This document shows positions 36,042-43,710 of a stretch of DNA of 57,594 nucleotides, one piece after another. Below the pieces are notes generated by a model. It was not told the DNA's origin, ran no database searches, and saw only the letters and a list, made by a program, of their open reading frames with translations. The first letter of the stretch is position 1; each line of letters begins with the position of its first letter. A program made the position numbers and the translations under genes. The DNA comes from Streptomyces sp. PH10-H1 (GTDB lineage: Bacteria; Actinomycetota; Actinomycetes; Streptomycetales; Streptomycetaceae): positions 1 to 57,594 of the forward strand of contig NZ_JASISZ010000041.1 of the NCBI RefSeq assembly GCF_030063355.1. The letters are read 5' to 3'.

Positions 36042-36165
36042 TGGACCTGATCCTCCTCACGGTGGATGCCGTACTCGGCGTCCTCGCCTCCGCTCTGGCC
36101 CTGTCAGGGGAGATTTTTCGCGCGCGACAGCGCGGAGCGGCGGACACACAGCCCAACTGCCCTCA
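36042..36165 (+). other. Possible N-terminal fragment of a membrane protein
   Basis: ATG 36042 starts MDLILLTVDAVLGVLASALA, a hydrophobic N-terminus, after a GGAGAACGG element. The frame then becomes Arg/Cys-rich and has no further helix. It may be the start of a lost membrane protein. Confidence 0.25.
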
Positions 36166-36209
36166 GGGATACGTACAGCTCCCCTCTCCATGCGGCTGCG
36201 CACGGCGGG

Positions 36210-36321
36210 GGTGCCCGGCCCTCAGTAGGACGGTGGCCAGCGCCTGGCCCATCGGCCCGAGGCCGATGACGGTGACGGTGACGGTGACGGTGGCAGGCGA
36301 TGGGATCAGGGAATGGCTCAT
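36210..36321 (-). pseudogene. NAD(P)-binding oxidoreductase, N-terminal fragment
   Basis: ATG 36321 gives MSHSLIPSPATVTVTVTVIG, then LGPMGQALATVLLRAGHP. This is the Rossmann G-x-G-x-x-G start of a 6-phosphogluconate-dehydrogenase/imine-reductase-like protein. After ~37 residues the sequence no longer fits. The TVTVTV run is encoded by a hexanucleotide repeat that lengthens the first strand. It is divergent from the HxlR regulator, which was probably its repressor. Confidence 0.55.
36267..36293. repeat. Hexanucleotide tandem repeat (GACGGT)n
   Basis: About four and a half copies of GACGGT in a row. On the minus strand they encode alternating Thr-Val within the first beta strand of the oxidoreductase fragment. 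This looks like a slippage-prone microsatellite. Confidence 0.7.
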
Positions 36322-36385
36322 CTGGTGCTCCGGTTCAAAGATGGGGAATTGATCGGTGGTCAGCTGGAAATGGGAGGGCTGGGAC

Positions 36386-36760
36386 GTGGTCGAGCAGTCA
36401 CACGTCTGTGGAGTTGGTGCTGCGGTGGATGTCATCGAGGGGAAGTGGAAGACGTTCATCCTTTGGGTGCTCGCCGAGCGGCCGCGGCGCTTCGGCGAGG
36501 CGAGGCGGCTGCTGCCGGGTATCAGCGAGAAGGTGCTGACGCAGCAGTTGCGCGAGTTGGAGACGGACGGGGTCGTCCACCGTGAGGTCTACGACGAGGT
36601 GCCGCCGAGAGTGGAGTACTCGCTGACCTCCAAGGGTGTCCTGCTCTACGAGGCCTTGGAGGTCCTGGACACCTGGGGCAGGCAGCACTTGGAGATGAGG
36701 TCGATGGTGATCGGAGGGCTTGGCGCGCCTCTACCAGGCTCGTCCCTGGACTCGATTTGA
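36386..36760 (+). CDS. HxlR-family winged-helix regulator
   Basis: 124 residues: a cysteine near the N-terminus (SHVCGVGAAVDVIEGKWKTF), then ILWVLAERPRRFGEARRLLP with GISEKVLTQQLRELETDG, and HREVYDEVPPRVEYSLTSKG. The G-K-W-K, R-F-x-E...I-S-x-K-V-L and P-P-R-V-E-Y-S-L-T motifs are diagnostic of HxlR. The N-terminal Cys could sense quinones or oxidants as in HypR/QorR. The GTG at 36386 has GGGAGG nine bases upstream. Its divergent partner gene survives only as a stub. Confidence 0.85.
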   Translation: MVEQSHVCGVGAAVDVIEGKWKTFILWVLAERPRRFGEARRLLPGISEKVLTQQLRELETDGVVHREVYDEVPPRVEYSLTSKGVLLYEALEVLDTWGRQHLEMRSMVIGGLGAPLPGSSLDSI

Positions 36761-36864
36761 TCAAGCACGCACTTGAAGGTGGGTGCGTACCTCCAGGTCA
36801 GTCTCAACTTCCGTTGGAGCTGGACCCCTGGAGACCGGGGCGTCAGAGCCCAGAGACCGGCCCA

Positions 36865-37060
36865 GTGTCGAACCTGCCGATGGTGGCGGCCAGGCCGGGC
36901 CATGACCACGAGCCCAGGACGAGCCGGCAGCGGTTCGGGCCGAGTTCTTCGACGAGTCCGTCGCGGGTGTAGCGGGACACGGCGGCGGCGGGTAGGTCGA
37001 GGATCAGCGTCCGCCCCAGGTGACGAGGTGGTGGCCTGCCGGGTCCGGCGGGGTGCCCCG
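36865..37060 (-). pseudogene. WYL-domain (YafY-type) regulator, C-terminal fragment
   Basis: The minus strand reads LGRTLILDLPAAAVSRYTRD, then GLVEELGPNRCRLVLGSWSW and PGLAATIGRFD. This is the C-terminal WYL/WCX part of YafY-like regulators (L-G-P-x-R-C-R-L-V-x-G-S-W-S-W). The HTH and the WYL core are missing. Confidence 0.5.
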
Positions 37061-37178
37061 GCGCCCAGCGCCCAGGTGCGGCGGGCGCGCTGCGCGGCGT
37101 CCCGTACCGGCATTCCGCCCGCTTACACCCGTGATGTGGCCGGCCGGCCCGCCGCGTCTGGCCTGGCCGAGGCCGTGC

Positions 37179-37346
37179 TCAGGCAGGCCGCCCTGAACGG
37201 TAAGGGTGACCGAGCAGGCCCCAGGAGGCGGCGCCGAGTGCCAGCGCGACCACGGCGGACGCGCCCAGGGTGGCCCGGGCGCGGACGGACCGAGGACGCA
37301 ACCGATGCCCGAGGTCCCGGATCCGGGCGAGAGCCCGACGCCGCAT
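37179..37346 (-). pseudogene. Sensor histidine kinase, N-terminal stub
   Basis: After the response-regulator gene, the minus strand has ATG 37346 giving MRRRALARIRDLGHRLRPRS, then VRARATLGASAVVALALGAA. This is the opening and first membrane helix of an OmpR-type sensor kinase. A stop follows at 37179, so sensor, dimerisation and ATPase domains are all missing. AGGAG directly abuts the ATG. Confidence 0.55.
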
Positions 37347-37404
37347 CTCCTGTGGAAGGAGCCCGCGCAAGACCGGGCCCTGCCGATCCTGTCGACCGCG
37401 ACGT

Positions 37405-38081
37405 TCAGCCACCGTCGGCTGCCAATCGGTAGCCCGCACCGCGGATGGTCTCCACCGCGGCCCGTCCGAACGGTGCGTCGATCTTCCGGCGCAGTGCGCT
37501 GACATGGACCTCGACGACGTTCAGATCACCTTCGTAAGCGGTGTCCCAGACCTGTTCCAGGATCTCCCGCTTGGGCACCACTTCCCCGGCCCGCCGGGCC
37601 AGGTGCACCAGGACGGCGAATTCGCGCGAGGTCAACCGGGCTTCGGTCCCGCTGTGGGTACATCGCTGCCTTGCCGGGTTGATCACCAGGTCACCGAACT
37701 CCATGATCTGCGGGCTGCGGCGGCCAGTGCGCCGGATGAGGGCGCGCAGGCAGGCGACCAGGACGACGTAGGAGAAGGACTGGAGAGGAAGTCGTCCGCG
37801 CCGGTGTCGAGGGCCTCCGCCTCGTCGTACTCGCCGTCCTTCGCGGTGAGCATCAAAATGCCCGACTCGCAGCCCGTCGCGCGCAGCCGGGCGCAGACCC
37901 GGTAGCCGTTGAGGCCAGGCAGCATGATGTCGAGCACGATGGCGTCGTAGTCGTGCTCACCGGCCAGCCACAACCCTTGCGGGCCGTCGTGGGCGACGTC
38001 CACAGAGAAGCCCTCGGCCTGCAGCCCGCGTTGCAGAGCCGCGGCCAGCCGCCGCTCGTCCTCGACCACCAGTACGCGCAT
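37405..38081 (-). pseudogene. OmpR-family response regulator, frameshifted at the receiver lysine
   Basis: Receiver: MRVLVVEDERRLAAALQRGL, phospho-acceptor Asp in YDAIVLDIMLPGLNGY, and GADDFLS. At that point (about 37778-37782) one base appears to be missing where the conserved Lys-Pro should be. The next frame continues SYVVLVACLRALIRRTGRRS and into an OmpR winged helix (RLTSREFAVLVHLARRAGEV ... EVHVSALRRKID). With the base restored it would be a normal ~225-residue regulator. It faces a PepSY-like gene, a common Streptomyces arrangement, and its kinase gene is truncated. Confidence 0.7.
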
Positions 38082-38125
38082 GAGGTCTAGGGTCTCAGGT
38101 CGCGCCACCGGGTTGCTGAAGAGTT

Positions 38126-38163
38126 CTTCAGGTGGCTTCAGCGGAGCTTCAGCGGAGCTTCAG
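38126..38163. promoter_or_regulatory. Phased CTTCAG direct repeats, probable response-regulator operator
   Basis: CTTCAG occurs at 38126, 38136, 38147 and 38158, i.e. every 10-11 bases and on one face of the helix. The last two units are the perfect 11-mer GGAGCTTCAGC. The array lies between the divergent response regulator and the PepSY-like gene, as expected for an OmpR-type direct-repeat site. Confidence 0.6.
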
Positions 38164-38226
38164 CATCCTCCTCTCAGGATCTACCGGAGGCGGGCGGAGT
38201 GCCCGAAGAATGCAAGGAGCAGCCAG

Positions 38227-38817
38227 ATGACTCAGTCCCATCCCCAGCCCCCCGAGCACCCCACGGGCCCGGATGAAGCGGCTGCCGACACGGTCGATAC
38301 ACCGGCGAGGCGCCGCAGCCGACTCGTCCGGCTGACCCGTCATGGGCGTACGCGGTGGGTGGCTCTCGGTCTTGTGGTGCTGATCGGCGGCGATGGAGCA
38401 GCAGCTGTGGCGGCGGCGGAGCACGGCCACGAGGAGCGCACCGGGGGCGGGTACTCCGCCGAGGACCGCGGATCCCGCCAAGGAAAGGAATCGGAGGACG
38501 GCCGGACCGGGTCGAAGACTGACAAGAGCGGTGATTTTGGCCGAAAGGGACATGAGACCTCCTCGGAAGGATCCGCGCAGGCCCCCGCGCCGCTGCCCAC
38601 GCTTCCCGCCACGCAGGCCGTGGACAAGGCGACGGCAGCCGTGTCCGGCGGCAAGGTCGAATCGCTGCGGGTAGTGGTTCAGCAAGGCGGCGGAAGCGCT
38701 TGGCAGGCCGTGGTGCTCGGCCCCGACGGGGTGCGGCACGCCGTGGCCCTGGCCGGCAATGACGGCACGGTCACCAGCAACACCGTCGACGCAGAGGTAC
38801 CCAACACCCTCCGCTGA
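38227..38817 (+). CDS. PepSY-like membrane protein
   Basis: 196 residues. A cytoplasmic basic N-terminus leads to one membrane helix (RWVALGLVVLIGGDGAAAVA). Then comes a Gly/Ser/Lys-rich linker and a C-terminal PepSY-like domain (AVDKATAAVSGGKVESLRVV, then WQAVVLGPDGVRHAVALAGN). PepSY proteins are secreted or membrane-anchored and often inhibit proteases or report envelope state. It is divergent from the OmpR regulator and preceded by phased repeats, so it is probably the target of that two-component system. ATG 38227 after AAGGAGCAG. Confidence 0.75.
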   Translation: MTQSHPQPPEHPTGPDEAAADTVDTPARRRSRLVRLTRHGRTRWVALGLVVLIGGDGAAAVAAAEHGHEERTGGGYSAEDRGSRQGKESEDGRTGSKTDKSGDFGRKGHETSSEGSAQAPAPLPTLPATQAVDKATAAVSGGKVESLRVVVQQGGGSAWQAVVLGPDGVRHAVALAGNDGTVTSNTVDAEVPNTLR

Positions 38818-39357
38818 CCACAAACGGCACACGCGTAACAGAGACCCCGGGTCCGCATGGAGCGGCCCGGTACGCGGCGGTACCCGACGGGCTTCTCGCG
38901 CGGCGCGACCGGCACCTGCGGGAGCAGCGGCGGGCCACGGGCCCGGATCCGACCACCACTGTGGTGCCGGCCGGGGTACGGGCGACTCTCCGTACCTTTT
39001 CCGTCCGGCAGGCCGACGGTGGCCGGCATTCGCGCCTGCTTGCCCTGCCTCCCTGCCTGCTCCTCGGGTGCCCGCCGGGGGATGGGGAACGATCTGTGGG
39101 TGCCGCTTCCAGGTGCCGGTGGCGGCACCCACTGACTGGCGCGACCACCTCGGACGCGAAGCCTCACATGTGTGGAGTTGTTGCCCGGCTACCGGTTGGT
39201 GTTGGTGTTGGTGTTGGTGTCGGTGTCGGGCCGGGCCGGGCCGGGTCCGGTGGCGGCGGGCAGGAGGCGGCGGACGAGGGGATGTCAGCATCCGCCCGGA
39301 ACGCCACCCACCACCCACACCCCAGGAACAAAAGAACGGGCAGGGCCGAGGCGTCGC
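38818..39357. other. No confident gene; contains a hexanucleotide repeat
   Basis: This 540-base gap has only weak open frames. ATG at 39167 reads MCGVVARLPVGVGVG; the opening resembles glutamine-amidotransferase N-termini, but the rest is just the Gly-Val repeat described separately. Confidence 0.4.
39195..39224. repeat. Hexanucleotide tandem repeat (GTTGGT)4 plus GTCGGT
   Basis: Four perfect GTTGGT units followed by a GTCGGT variant, then CCGGG repeats. In one frame it encodes Gly-Val alternation. It is the second six-base microsatellite of the window. Confidence 0.7.
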
Positions 39358-41781
39358 TCAGCTCACGTTCAACGCCGTGTCATCGACGACGAACGACGTC
39401 TGGGACCGGTAGTCCTCCTTGCCGGTGAACTTCAGGGTGATGTTCTGTCCGGCGTAGGGCGCCAGGCTGAAGCTGCGCTGCGCGTATCCGGTGTTGTGGT
39501 TGAGGTTGGAGTACGTGGCCAGCGTGGACAGCACCGTGCCTGAGCTGTTGAGCACCTGCAGGCTCAGGGTGTCGTAGGCCTTCGTCGTGGTGGTTTCCGC
39601 CGTGTCGATGTGCAGCCAGAAGTTGACGTTGTAGTTGGCGCACCCCGTCGGCAGGGTGATCGACTGCGACAGCGTGTCCGTGGTGGTGGTGCCGTAGCCG
39701 TCCAGCCAGGCGTCCCAACTCCCGGAGTGCGGGGGTTCGGTCGACGAATTGCTGATCACGCCGCTGCTCGCCGACCACGGTGACGCGGTACCGGTCTCGA
39801 AACCGGGGTTGCCCAGCAACTGCCGCGGCGCGCAGCCGCCGGTCGGCGTGGCATTGGCCTCGTTGCTCTGCGCGCCCTCGCCGAGGGAGTTCACGGCGCT
39901 GACCTTGTAGTAGTACGTCTGGCCGTTGGTGAGACCGGTGTCGGTGCACGAGAGCACGGTGCCCAGGGCGCTGCAGCCGCCCGACGTCAGGAGGGTCTCC
40001 GTGCCCGGGGACGTGCCGCGGTACACCTTGTACGACGTGATGGACACGCCTCCATTGCTGGCCGGAGCCGTCCAGCTCAGGGAGTTCTGGCCGTTGCCGG
40101 CGCTCGCGGTCAGGCCCGTGGGTGCGCCCGGCGGCGTCCCCGCGATGGGCGAGGCCGTGACGGTGACGCTCGACGAGGCCGTCTTCGCCGGCGAAGAGCC
40201 GTCCGTGACCGTGAGGGTCGCGGTGTAGGTCCCGGCGGAGTTGTACGTGTGGCCCGGGTTCTGGACGGTGCTCGTCGCCGACCCGTCACCGAAGTTCCAG
40301 CTGTAGGAGTAAGGCGGCGAGCCGCCGCTGGCGGTGCCGGCGAACGACACGCCAAGAGGCGAGTTACCGGATGTCGGCGAGGCGGAGGCCGTGGCCGACA
40401 GCGGGGTGGCGCCTTGGAGCCACAGGTCCTCCAGGGGGTCGCCGAGGCCCGCCTGGTCGGCGGTCGTCATGGGGAACGTCGACAGGCCGATAGTGTTGTT
40501 GGGGTCGATGACGCCGGGGTGGACCTTCTCCATCACCCGCTCCATCGCGGCCAGCACGTTGTCCGTCGTGTACGCGACGTGGCTGACGTAGTGCTGCTTC
40601 ATGTAGGTCGGTGAGGCCACGATGACGGTCGGTACGCGGTAGGTGTTGCTGATGTGGTCCGGGCCGTTGCTGCCGTTCTGGGTGTCGTCCTCGGTGACCA
40701 CGACGAGCGTGTTGTCCTTGTAGGTCGCGTTGTTCATGATGGAGTCGACGACCTGCTTGGTGACGGCGTCGTTCGTCGGGATGTCCTGGTACGTGCCGGG
40801 ATGGTCGTTGAACAGCTCGACGTAGGAGTAGGTCGGCAGACCGTTCGTCGAGACGAAGTTCAGGTAGTCGTTCGCGATGGTCTGGTCGGGGTCGTTCTGG
40901 CCGCAGCAGGTGTAGTGGTTGTAGTTGAGCTCCTCCGGGATATTCGTGCCGGGCCGGTTGACCGGCAGCGCCTCGATGGCGTTGGTGGCCGGGTTGCGCC
41001 AGTAGCCGCTGCCGTTGTTGAGCATCCAGTAGAAGTCGCCGTTCATGATGAACGGGTACGTGCCGTTGGGGCCGCCCTTGAGGAAACGGTCGAACTGTGT
41101 CCCGGTGGCGGCAGGGTAGGACTGCTGCTGCGAGCTGGAGGACGACTGGCCCGAGAACAGCCACCAGTGGTTGGGGCCGCTCGGGGGCTGGGTGCCCGTG
41201 CTGTAGGTGTCCATGAGCGCGTAGGTCTTGGCCAGGGCATGGAGGTTGGGCACGGAGCTGATGTGGTTCGTGCTCTGCACCGAGCCTTTGCAGCCGGCCT
41301 GGACCGTGGTGGCGCAGTCACCGAGGTAGTCGTCGAAGGTGTGGTTCTCCCGGTAGAGGACCACGATGTGTGTGAACGGCGGGAAGTACGGGGCGAGCGG
41401 ATTGGTGGCCGCTTGCGCCGCCGCCCTCGTCTGCGCCGACCCACCCGTTCCCGCCGGCCCGGCCGGCCGCTGGTTGCCCACACGGAAGTCGTGCGGCTGC
41501 GGGAACTTCGCGAACTCCACGCCCGGCGCGGCGAACTTGGCGCCGGTGCAGTCGTAGTCGTCAGGCTTGTAGCCTTGCGGACGCGCGCCCTGGGGAAGAT
41601 CCTTGGCGTCGCCTGGGTCGGCGCTGGGGTTCCAGTTCTTGAGGGTGCACGAGCCGACACCCGTCGCCGGATGAGCGGCCCCGCCTGCGGCCTGACTCGT
41701 CGACAGGCCCACAGGAGCGGCGAACAGACTTATCGAGAGAACGGCGGCCACGATGCCAACGCTCCCCAACTTCCTGACCAT
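39358..41781 (-). CDS. Secreted phosphoesterase (acid phosphatase/phospholipase C type) with PKD and fibronectin-III domains
   Basis: 807 residues. Signal peptide KLGSVGIVAAVLSISLFAAP. The phosphoesterase domain has FTHIVVLYRENHTFDDYLGD, NHISSVPNLHALAKTYALMD, VELFNDHPGTYQDIP and DNTLVVVTEDDTQNGSNG: the N-H-T-F-D-x-Y/L and E-D-D metal motifs of the AcpA/PLC-like superfamily. A PKD domain follows (YSYSWNFGDGSATSTVQNPG), then a fibronectin-III domain (PPGAPTGLTASAGNGQNSLS) and a C-terminal beta-sandwich with LLGNPGFETGTASPW. The add-on domains suggest binding to polymers or cell walls. ATG 41781 has GGAGGC upstream. It probably mobilises phosphate from extracellular esters. Confidence 0.9.
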   Translation of the reverse strand: MVRKLGSVGIVAAVLSISLFAAPVGLSTSQAAGGAAHPATGVGSCTLKNWNPSADPGDAKDLPQGARPQGYKPDDYDCTGAKFAAPGVEFAKFPQPHDFRVGNQRPAGPAGTGGSAQTRAAAQAATNPLAPYFPPFTHIVVLYRENHTFDDYLGDCATTVQAGCKGSVQSTNHISSVPNLHALAKTYALMDTYSTGTQPPSGPNHWWLFSGQSSSSSQQQSYPAATGTQFDRFLKGGPNGTYPFIMNGDFYWMLNNGSGYWRNPATNAIEALPVNRPGTNIPEELNYNHYTCCGQNDPDQTIANDYLNFVSTNGLPTYSYVELFNDHPGTYQDIPTNDAVTKQVVDSIMNNATYKDNTLVVVTEDDTQNGSNGPDHISNTYRVPTVIVASPTYMKQHYVSHVAYTTDNVLAAMERVMEKVHPGVIDPNNTIGLSTFPMTTADQAGLGDPLEDLWLQGATPLSATASASPTSGNSPLGVSFAGTASGGSPPYSYSWNFGDGSATSTVQNPGHTYNSAGTYTATLTVTDGSSPAKTASSSVTVTASPIAGTPPGAPTGLTASAGNGQNSLSWTAPASNGGVSITSYKVYRGTSPGTETLLTSGGCSALGTVLSCTDTGLTNGQTYYYKVSAVNSLGEGAQSNEANATPTGGCAPRQLLGNPGFETGTASPWSASSGVISNSSTEPPHSGSWDAWLDGYGTTTTDTLSQSITLPTGCANYNVNFWLHIDTAETTTTKAYDTLSLQVLNSSGTVLSTLATYSNLNHNTGYAQRSFSLAPYAGQNITLKFTGKEDYRSQTSFVVDDTALNVS

Positions 41782-42079
41782 GAAACTGCCTCCGGAAGAG
41801 TCGCGAAGTTTACATGACACGACTCCCCCATGCTCCGGCGGGCCGAGCGCAGCGTAAAGAGCCCGGAGCATTCTTTGCCGAGTCATTCACTCCCCGGTCG
41901 TTCAAAGTTCTGGCCGCTGAAGCATTCGCTCACCTCGACGAGGCATCACCCGCGGCGTACGGAGTGGAGTTTCTCGGATGTGGTCGCAACCTCGAGGGGT
42001 GTCGCACGTCTGGTGGGTTGAAGGCGCCCTTCAGCTGTTGTTCCAGACCGTGTTTCCGTCACTTCCTCGGGAGAATCTC

Positions 42080-42406
42080 ATGTCTTTGCACGCCAAGCGG
42101 AACTACCGCCCCCGCCCCCGGGTCCTGGGTACCGTCACCGGTGTCGCGCTGCTGCTGGGCGGCGGCTTCGCCGCGCAGGCCGTCGCCGACTCCGGCGTGA
42201 GGCCGGCCCCCGCCGCGCCGAAGGTCGCCACGACCGGGGACGCAGCCCCGGAGGCCGCGTCGAAGCCCGGCGTCTCGAAGCCCACCGGTACCCCGAAGGT
42301 CGTCGATGCGGGCAAGCCGGCCGATGCGGGCAAGCCCGGCGCAGGGCCCGCCCCGGCCGAGAATGCGCCCCGGGTTATCCAGCCGGGCAGCGGAGTCCAG
42401 AAGTAG
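42080..42406 (+). CDS. Small secreted Pro/Ala/Lys-rich protein
   Basis: 108 residues: basic N-terminus, hydrophobic helix (VLGTVTGVALLLGGGFAAQA), then a low-complexity tail of Pro, Ala, Lys and Gly with repeats such as DAGKPADAGKP. No anchor at the C-terminus. ATG 42080 with a GGGAGAA ribosome site. It lies just upstream of an ECF sigma gene on the same strand (75-base gap) and may belong to that regulon. No function recognised. Confidence 0.65.
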   Translation: MSLHAKRNYRPRPRVLGTVTGVALLLGGGFAAQAVADSGVRPAPAAPKVATTGDAAPEAASKPGVSKPTGTPKVVDAGKPADAGKPGAGPAPAENAPRVIQPGSGVQK

Positions 42407-42481
42407 CAGCAGCGGCAGCACCACGGGGCGGGCCGGCCTTTCCGCAGGCCCGCCCGCCCCTCCCGCAACGGATCGAGGCCC

Positions 42482-43120
42482 ATGCAGTATGCCATTCCCG
42501 CAGCGCCGCCCTGGTGGTCCCGTCTGCTCTCCCGCATGCCCCGGACGTCCCACGTATCCCGCATGCCCTGGACCGGGGATGTGCCGGTACGGGGACGTCA
42601 TCTGCGGGCACTCGGTACGCCGTACGACGACGAGCCGCCCACGCTGACCGAGCTGTACCGGGCACGGCGACTCGACATGGTGCGGCTCGCGCTCTTCCTG
42701 GTGGACGATCTGCACACCGCCGAGGACGTCGTCCAGGACGCCTTCGCCGCCGTATGCCGCACGCACGGTACCTCGCTGGACGGGCTCCAGGACCCCGGGG
42801 CCTACCTGCACACCGCCGTGGTCAACGCAGCCCGCTCCGTGCTGCGCAGACGTCGCACCGCCCGTGCCTACACCCCGCCCCACCAGGGTTACGGGCCGCC
42901 CGTCGACGAGGGGCTGCTGCTCGCCGAGGAGCACCGTCACGTTCTCGACGCAATGGCGCAATTGACGCAGCGTCAGCGCGAGGTGCTGGTGCTGCGCTAC
43001 TGGTCGGAGCTGACCGAGGCGCAGATCGCGCAGACGCTCGGACTGTCGCGCGGCACGGTGAAGTCCACCGCGAGCCGCGCGCTGGATGTCCTGGAGAAGA
43101 AGCTGGGGGCGGGCCGATGA
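42482..43120 (+). CDS. ECF RNA polymerase sigma factor (SigE-type)
   Basis: 212 residues with an N-terminal extension. Region 2 is LYRARRLDMVRLALFLVDDL, then HTAEDVVQDAFAAVCR. Region 4 is LTQRQREVLVLRYWSELTEA, then QIAQTLGLSRGTVKSTASRA. This order and spacing are typical of ECF sigma factors. The downstream gene overlaps by four bases and encodes a single-span membrane protein, probably its anti-sigma or partner. ATG 42482 has no strong ribosome site; ATG 42518 or GTG 42582 are alternatives. Confidence 0.88.
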   Translation: MQYAIPAAPPWWSRLLSRMPRTSHVSRMPWTGDVPVRGRHLRALGTPYDDEPPTLTELYRARRLDMVRLALFLVDDLHTAEDVVQDAFAAVCRTHGTSLDGLQDPGAYLHTAVVNAARSVLRRRRTARAYTPPHQGYGPPVDEGLLLAEEHRHVLDAMAQLTQRQREVLVLRYWSELTEAQIAQTLGLSRGTVKSTASRALDVLEKKLGAGR

Positions 43121-43461
43121 AGCCGGATGCCGAAGACCGCCGGATTGCGACCGAGGACCGGCTGCGCGCCGCGCTGGCCGCCCGCGCCGCGCTCGTCACC
43201 CACCGCGATCTGTGCCGCGACGCACCCCCGCAGGGACGTAGTTGGGGAGTGCGCCGGGTGCGGAGGGTTGCCTTCGCCGCGCTCGGTGCGGCTGCTGCCG
43301 TGGTGGCCGTGTGCCTGCTGGTGCTGCTGCCCGGCAGGCCACTGGACCCGGCCCCGGTGCCGCCCGCCCGCACCCCGGGCATCAGTGAACCACCGCCGTC
43401 CACACCTACCCGCCCGGTCAGCCCGTCCGTTGCGGACCCCCATGTGACCGGTCGGCCATAG
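43117..43461 (+). CDS. Membrane protein coupled to the ECF sigma gene (anti-sigma-like)
   Basis: 114 residues: cytoplasmic N-terminus (DRRIATEDRLRAALAARAAL), one membrane helix (FAALGAAAAVVAVCLLVLLP) and a short Pro/Ser/Thr-rich outer tail. The ATG overlaps the sigma stop (ATGA), so the two are translated together. The topology fits an anti-sigma factor, but the zinc-binding H-x-x-x-C-x-x-C motif is absent, so the role is inferred from position. Confidence 0.7.
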   Translation: MKPDAEDRRIATEDRLRAALAARAALVTHRDLCRDAPPQGRSWGVRRVRRVAFAALGAAAAVVAVCLLVLLPGRPLDPAPVPPARTPGISEPPPSTPTRPVSPSVADPHVTGRP

Positions 43462-43529
43462 ATCATGTCCGGATCGCGCCGGGCGCTCACGGCTGGTCCC
43501 GCACGACATCGGCCGCGTACGCGGCGGCC

Positions 43530-43617
43530 ACGACGGATTGCCCGCCAGCAACTGCCGGGTGAGTTCCAGACCGAAGCCCGAACCCGCACCAGCGATGAAC
43601 CACGTACAGCCACTCAT
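43530..43617 (-). pseudogene. Short-chain dehydrogenase, N-terminal stub
   Basis: ATG 43617 gives MSGCTWFIAGAGSGFGLELT, then RQLLAG. This is the nucleotide-binding start of an SDR (G-x-x-x-G-x-G; here GAGSGFG). The frame then becomes incoherent. It is divergent from the TetR gene, its likely former regulator. Confidence 0.5.
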
Positions 43618-43644
43618 GTCGCCCTCCGCGACTCGGTGTCCTGC

Positions 43645-43683
43645 CTACATTCCCCAATGTAGTCACTGCCTACTATGTAGTCA
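43645..43683. promoter_or_regulatory. Candidate TetR operator(s)
   Basis: CTACATT (43645-43651) and AATGTAG (43656-43662) form a perfect inverted repeat around CCCC. CTAC-TAT-GTAG (43670-43680) is a second, smaller palindrome. ATGTAGTCA also occurs twice, 18 bases apart. The sites sit 30-65 bases before the TetR start and beside the divergent SDR stub. Confidence 0.55.
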
Positions 43684-43710
43684 ACGCCCACTTTTTGATA
43701 GAGTCGGGGC

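Noticed and set aside
36760..36830. Possible MerR-type operator (CTCAACTTCCGTTGGAG)
   Set aside because: The dyad is imperfect and no MerR-family gene is nearby.
39167..39300. ORF starting MCGVVA, like glutamine-amidotransferase (GlmS/AsnB) N-termini
   Set aside because: The similarity is six residues; the rest is the Gly-Val microsatellite followed by Arg/Gly-rich sequence.
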